Shown piece after piece: positions 5,953 through 6,518 of a stretch of DNA of 6,518 bases. Each line of letters opens with the position of its first letter. Position 1 is the first letter of the stretch. A program made the translations under genes and the position numbers. The DNA lies in assembly GCA_037387425.1 (NCBI GenBank), contig JARRLC010000141.1, positions 1 through 6,518 on the forward strand, written 5' to 3'. This DNA is from JARRLC01 sp037387425 (GTDB lineage: Bacteria; Pseudomonadota; Alphaproteobacteria; Rhizobiales; Rhodomicrobiaceae). A model generated the notes under the pieces. It did no database searches, had not been told where the DNA came from, and was given only the letters and a program-made list of their open reading frames with translations.

Positions 5953-6518
5953 ATGACACAACAAAAACTCCGCATTGGCGTGTTGGGCGCTTCCGGCTAC
6001 ACAGGCGCCGACCTCATCCGCCTCGCCGCGCGCCATCCGAATATGGAAATCGCCGTGCTGGTGGCGAACAGCCATGCAGGAAAGACGCTGGCAGAGGTGT
6101 TTCCGCATTTTGCTTTTCTGCCGGCCATTACGCTGGTGAAAGCCGACGAGGCCGACTGGACCGCTTGCGATGCGGTGTTTTCCGGGCTTCCGCATGGCAC
6201 AGCGCAAGATCTCATATTGAGCCTACCACGCTCGCTGAAAATCATTGATATGTCAGCTGATTTCCGCCTGCGCGACACCGCCACCTACACCAAATGGTAC
6301 GGGCGCGATCATGTCGCTGGCGATCTGTTGGCTGAGGCGGTCTACGGCCTTCCGGAGCATTACGGGGAGCATATCGCAGGCGCGCGCGTGGTGGCCTGTC
6401 CAGGGTGCTACCCGACTGCTTCGCTCATGGCGCTGTTGCCGCTGGTGAAGGGTGGTTTGATTGACGCAGGCGACATCATCATTGACGCGAAGTCCGGGGT
6501 AACTGGGGCAGGGCGCAG
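5953..6518 (+). CDS. argC: N-acetyl-gamma-glutamyl-phosphate reductase, 5' part (cut by window end)
   Basis: ArgC makes N-acetylglutamate 5-semialdehyde from N-acetylglutamyl phosphate with NADPH, the third step of arginine synthesis, in the cytoplasm. The frame stays open to the window end, giving 188 residues of an expected 340 or so. The N-terminus KLRIGVLGASGYTG (5-18) is the Rossmann dinucleotide-binding loop with GASGYTG, typical of the longer ArgC type. FSGLPHGTAQ (80-89) and DMSADFRLRD (103-112) are family motifs. The catalytic cysteine is Cys152 in CPGCYPTA, and DAKSGVTGAGR (178-188) is the conserved substrate-site loop. Cys149 lies three residues before the catalytic cysteine, forming a CPGC pair. 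The gene is separated from lpdA by 202 bp containing a repeat, so it probably has its own promoter, although I found no clear hexamers. Its 3' neighbours are not visible. Confidence 0.95.
   Translation, partial: MTQQKLRIGVLGASGYTGADLIRLAARHPNMEIAVLVANSHAGKTLAEVFPHFAFLPAITLVKADEADWTACDAVFSGLPHGTAQDLILSLPRSLKIIDMSADFRLRDTATYTKWYGRDHVAGDLLAEAVYGLPEHYGEHIAGARVVACPGCYPTASLMALLPLVKGGLIDAGDIIIDAKSGVTGAGR

Noticed and set aside
5997..6284. Minus-strand frames opposite argC
   Set aside because: The plus strand encodes uninterrupted ArgC motifs to the window end, so these are shadows.

Overview
The window reads as an ordinary chromosomal segment of a Gram-negative bacterium, most likely an alphaproteobacterium. 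The basis is the Tol envelope gene set, a TolA linker carrying an FDxxRIAALIDxR segment that I associate with alphaproteobacterial TolA proteins, moderately high GC coding DNA, and a proteobacterial-style GTCATTCCC...GGGAAT intergenic repeat. I cannot name a genus.

Left two thirds (about 117-3951, minus strand): a compact operon transcribed right to left, tolQ-tolR-tolA-tolB. Gene junctions are 2, 10 and 4 nt, and each gene has a readable Shine-Dalgarno that overlaps or closely precedes the upstream stop. TolQ and TolR form the proton-motive-force-driven inner-membrane motor, TolA is the periplasm-spanning transducer, and TolB is the periplasmic beta-propeller that links to the lipoprotein Pal. 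pal is not in the window. The last bases on the left edge look like its ribosome binding site, after an AT-rich gap. ybgC, which often precedes tolQ, is absent; a divergent gene lies there instead.

Middle (3952-4304): a 353-bp divergent intergenic region between tolQ and lpdA. It has no convincing gene but contains two clear dyads (4122-4146 and 4164-4186) and weak promoter-like hexamers.

Right third (plus strand): lpdA (4305-5750), a complete dihydrolipoamide dehydrogenase (E3) with no E1 or E2 subunit gene next to it. A 202-bp gap follows, filled by a palindromic repeat element with two hairpins. Then comes the 5' part of argC (from 5953, cut by the window end), the arginine-biosynthesis N-acetyl-gamma-glutamyl-phosphate reductase. 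lpdA and argC are metabolic genes unrelated to the Tol operon.

I found no mobile element gene, RNA gene, CRISPR array, phage gene or defence system, and nothing that supports an undescribed system. The items most worth a second look are the intergenic repeat, the two dyads in the divergent region, and the mixed-charge TolA linker.
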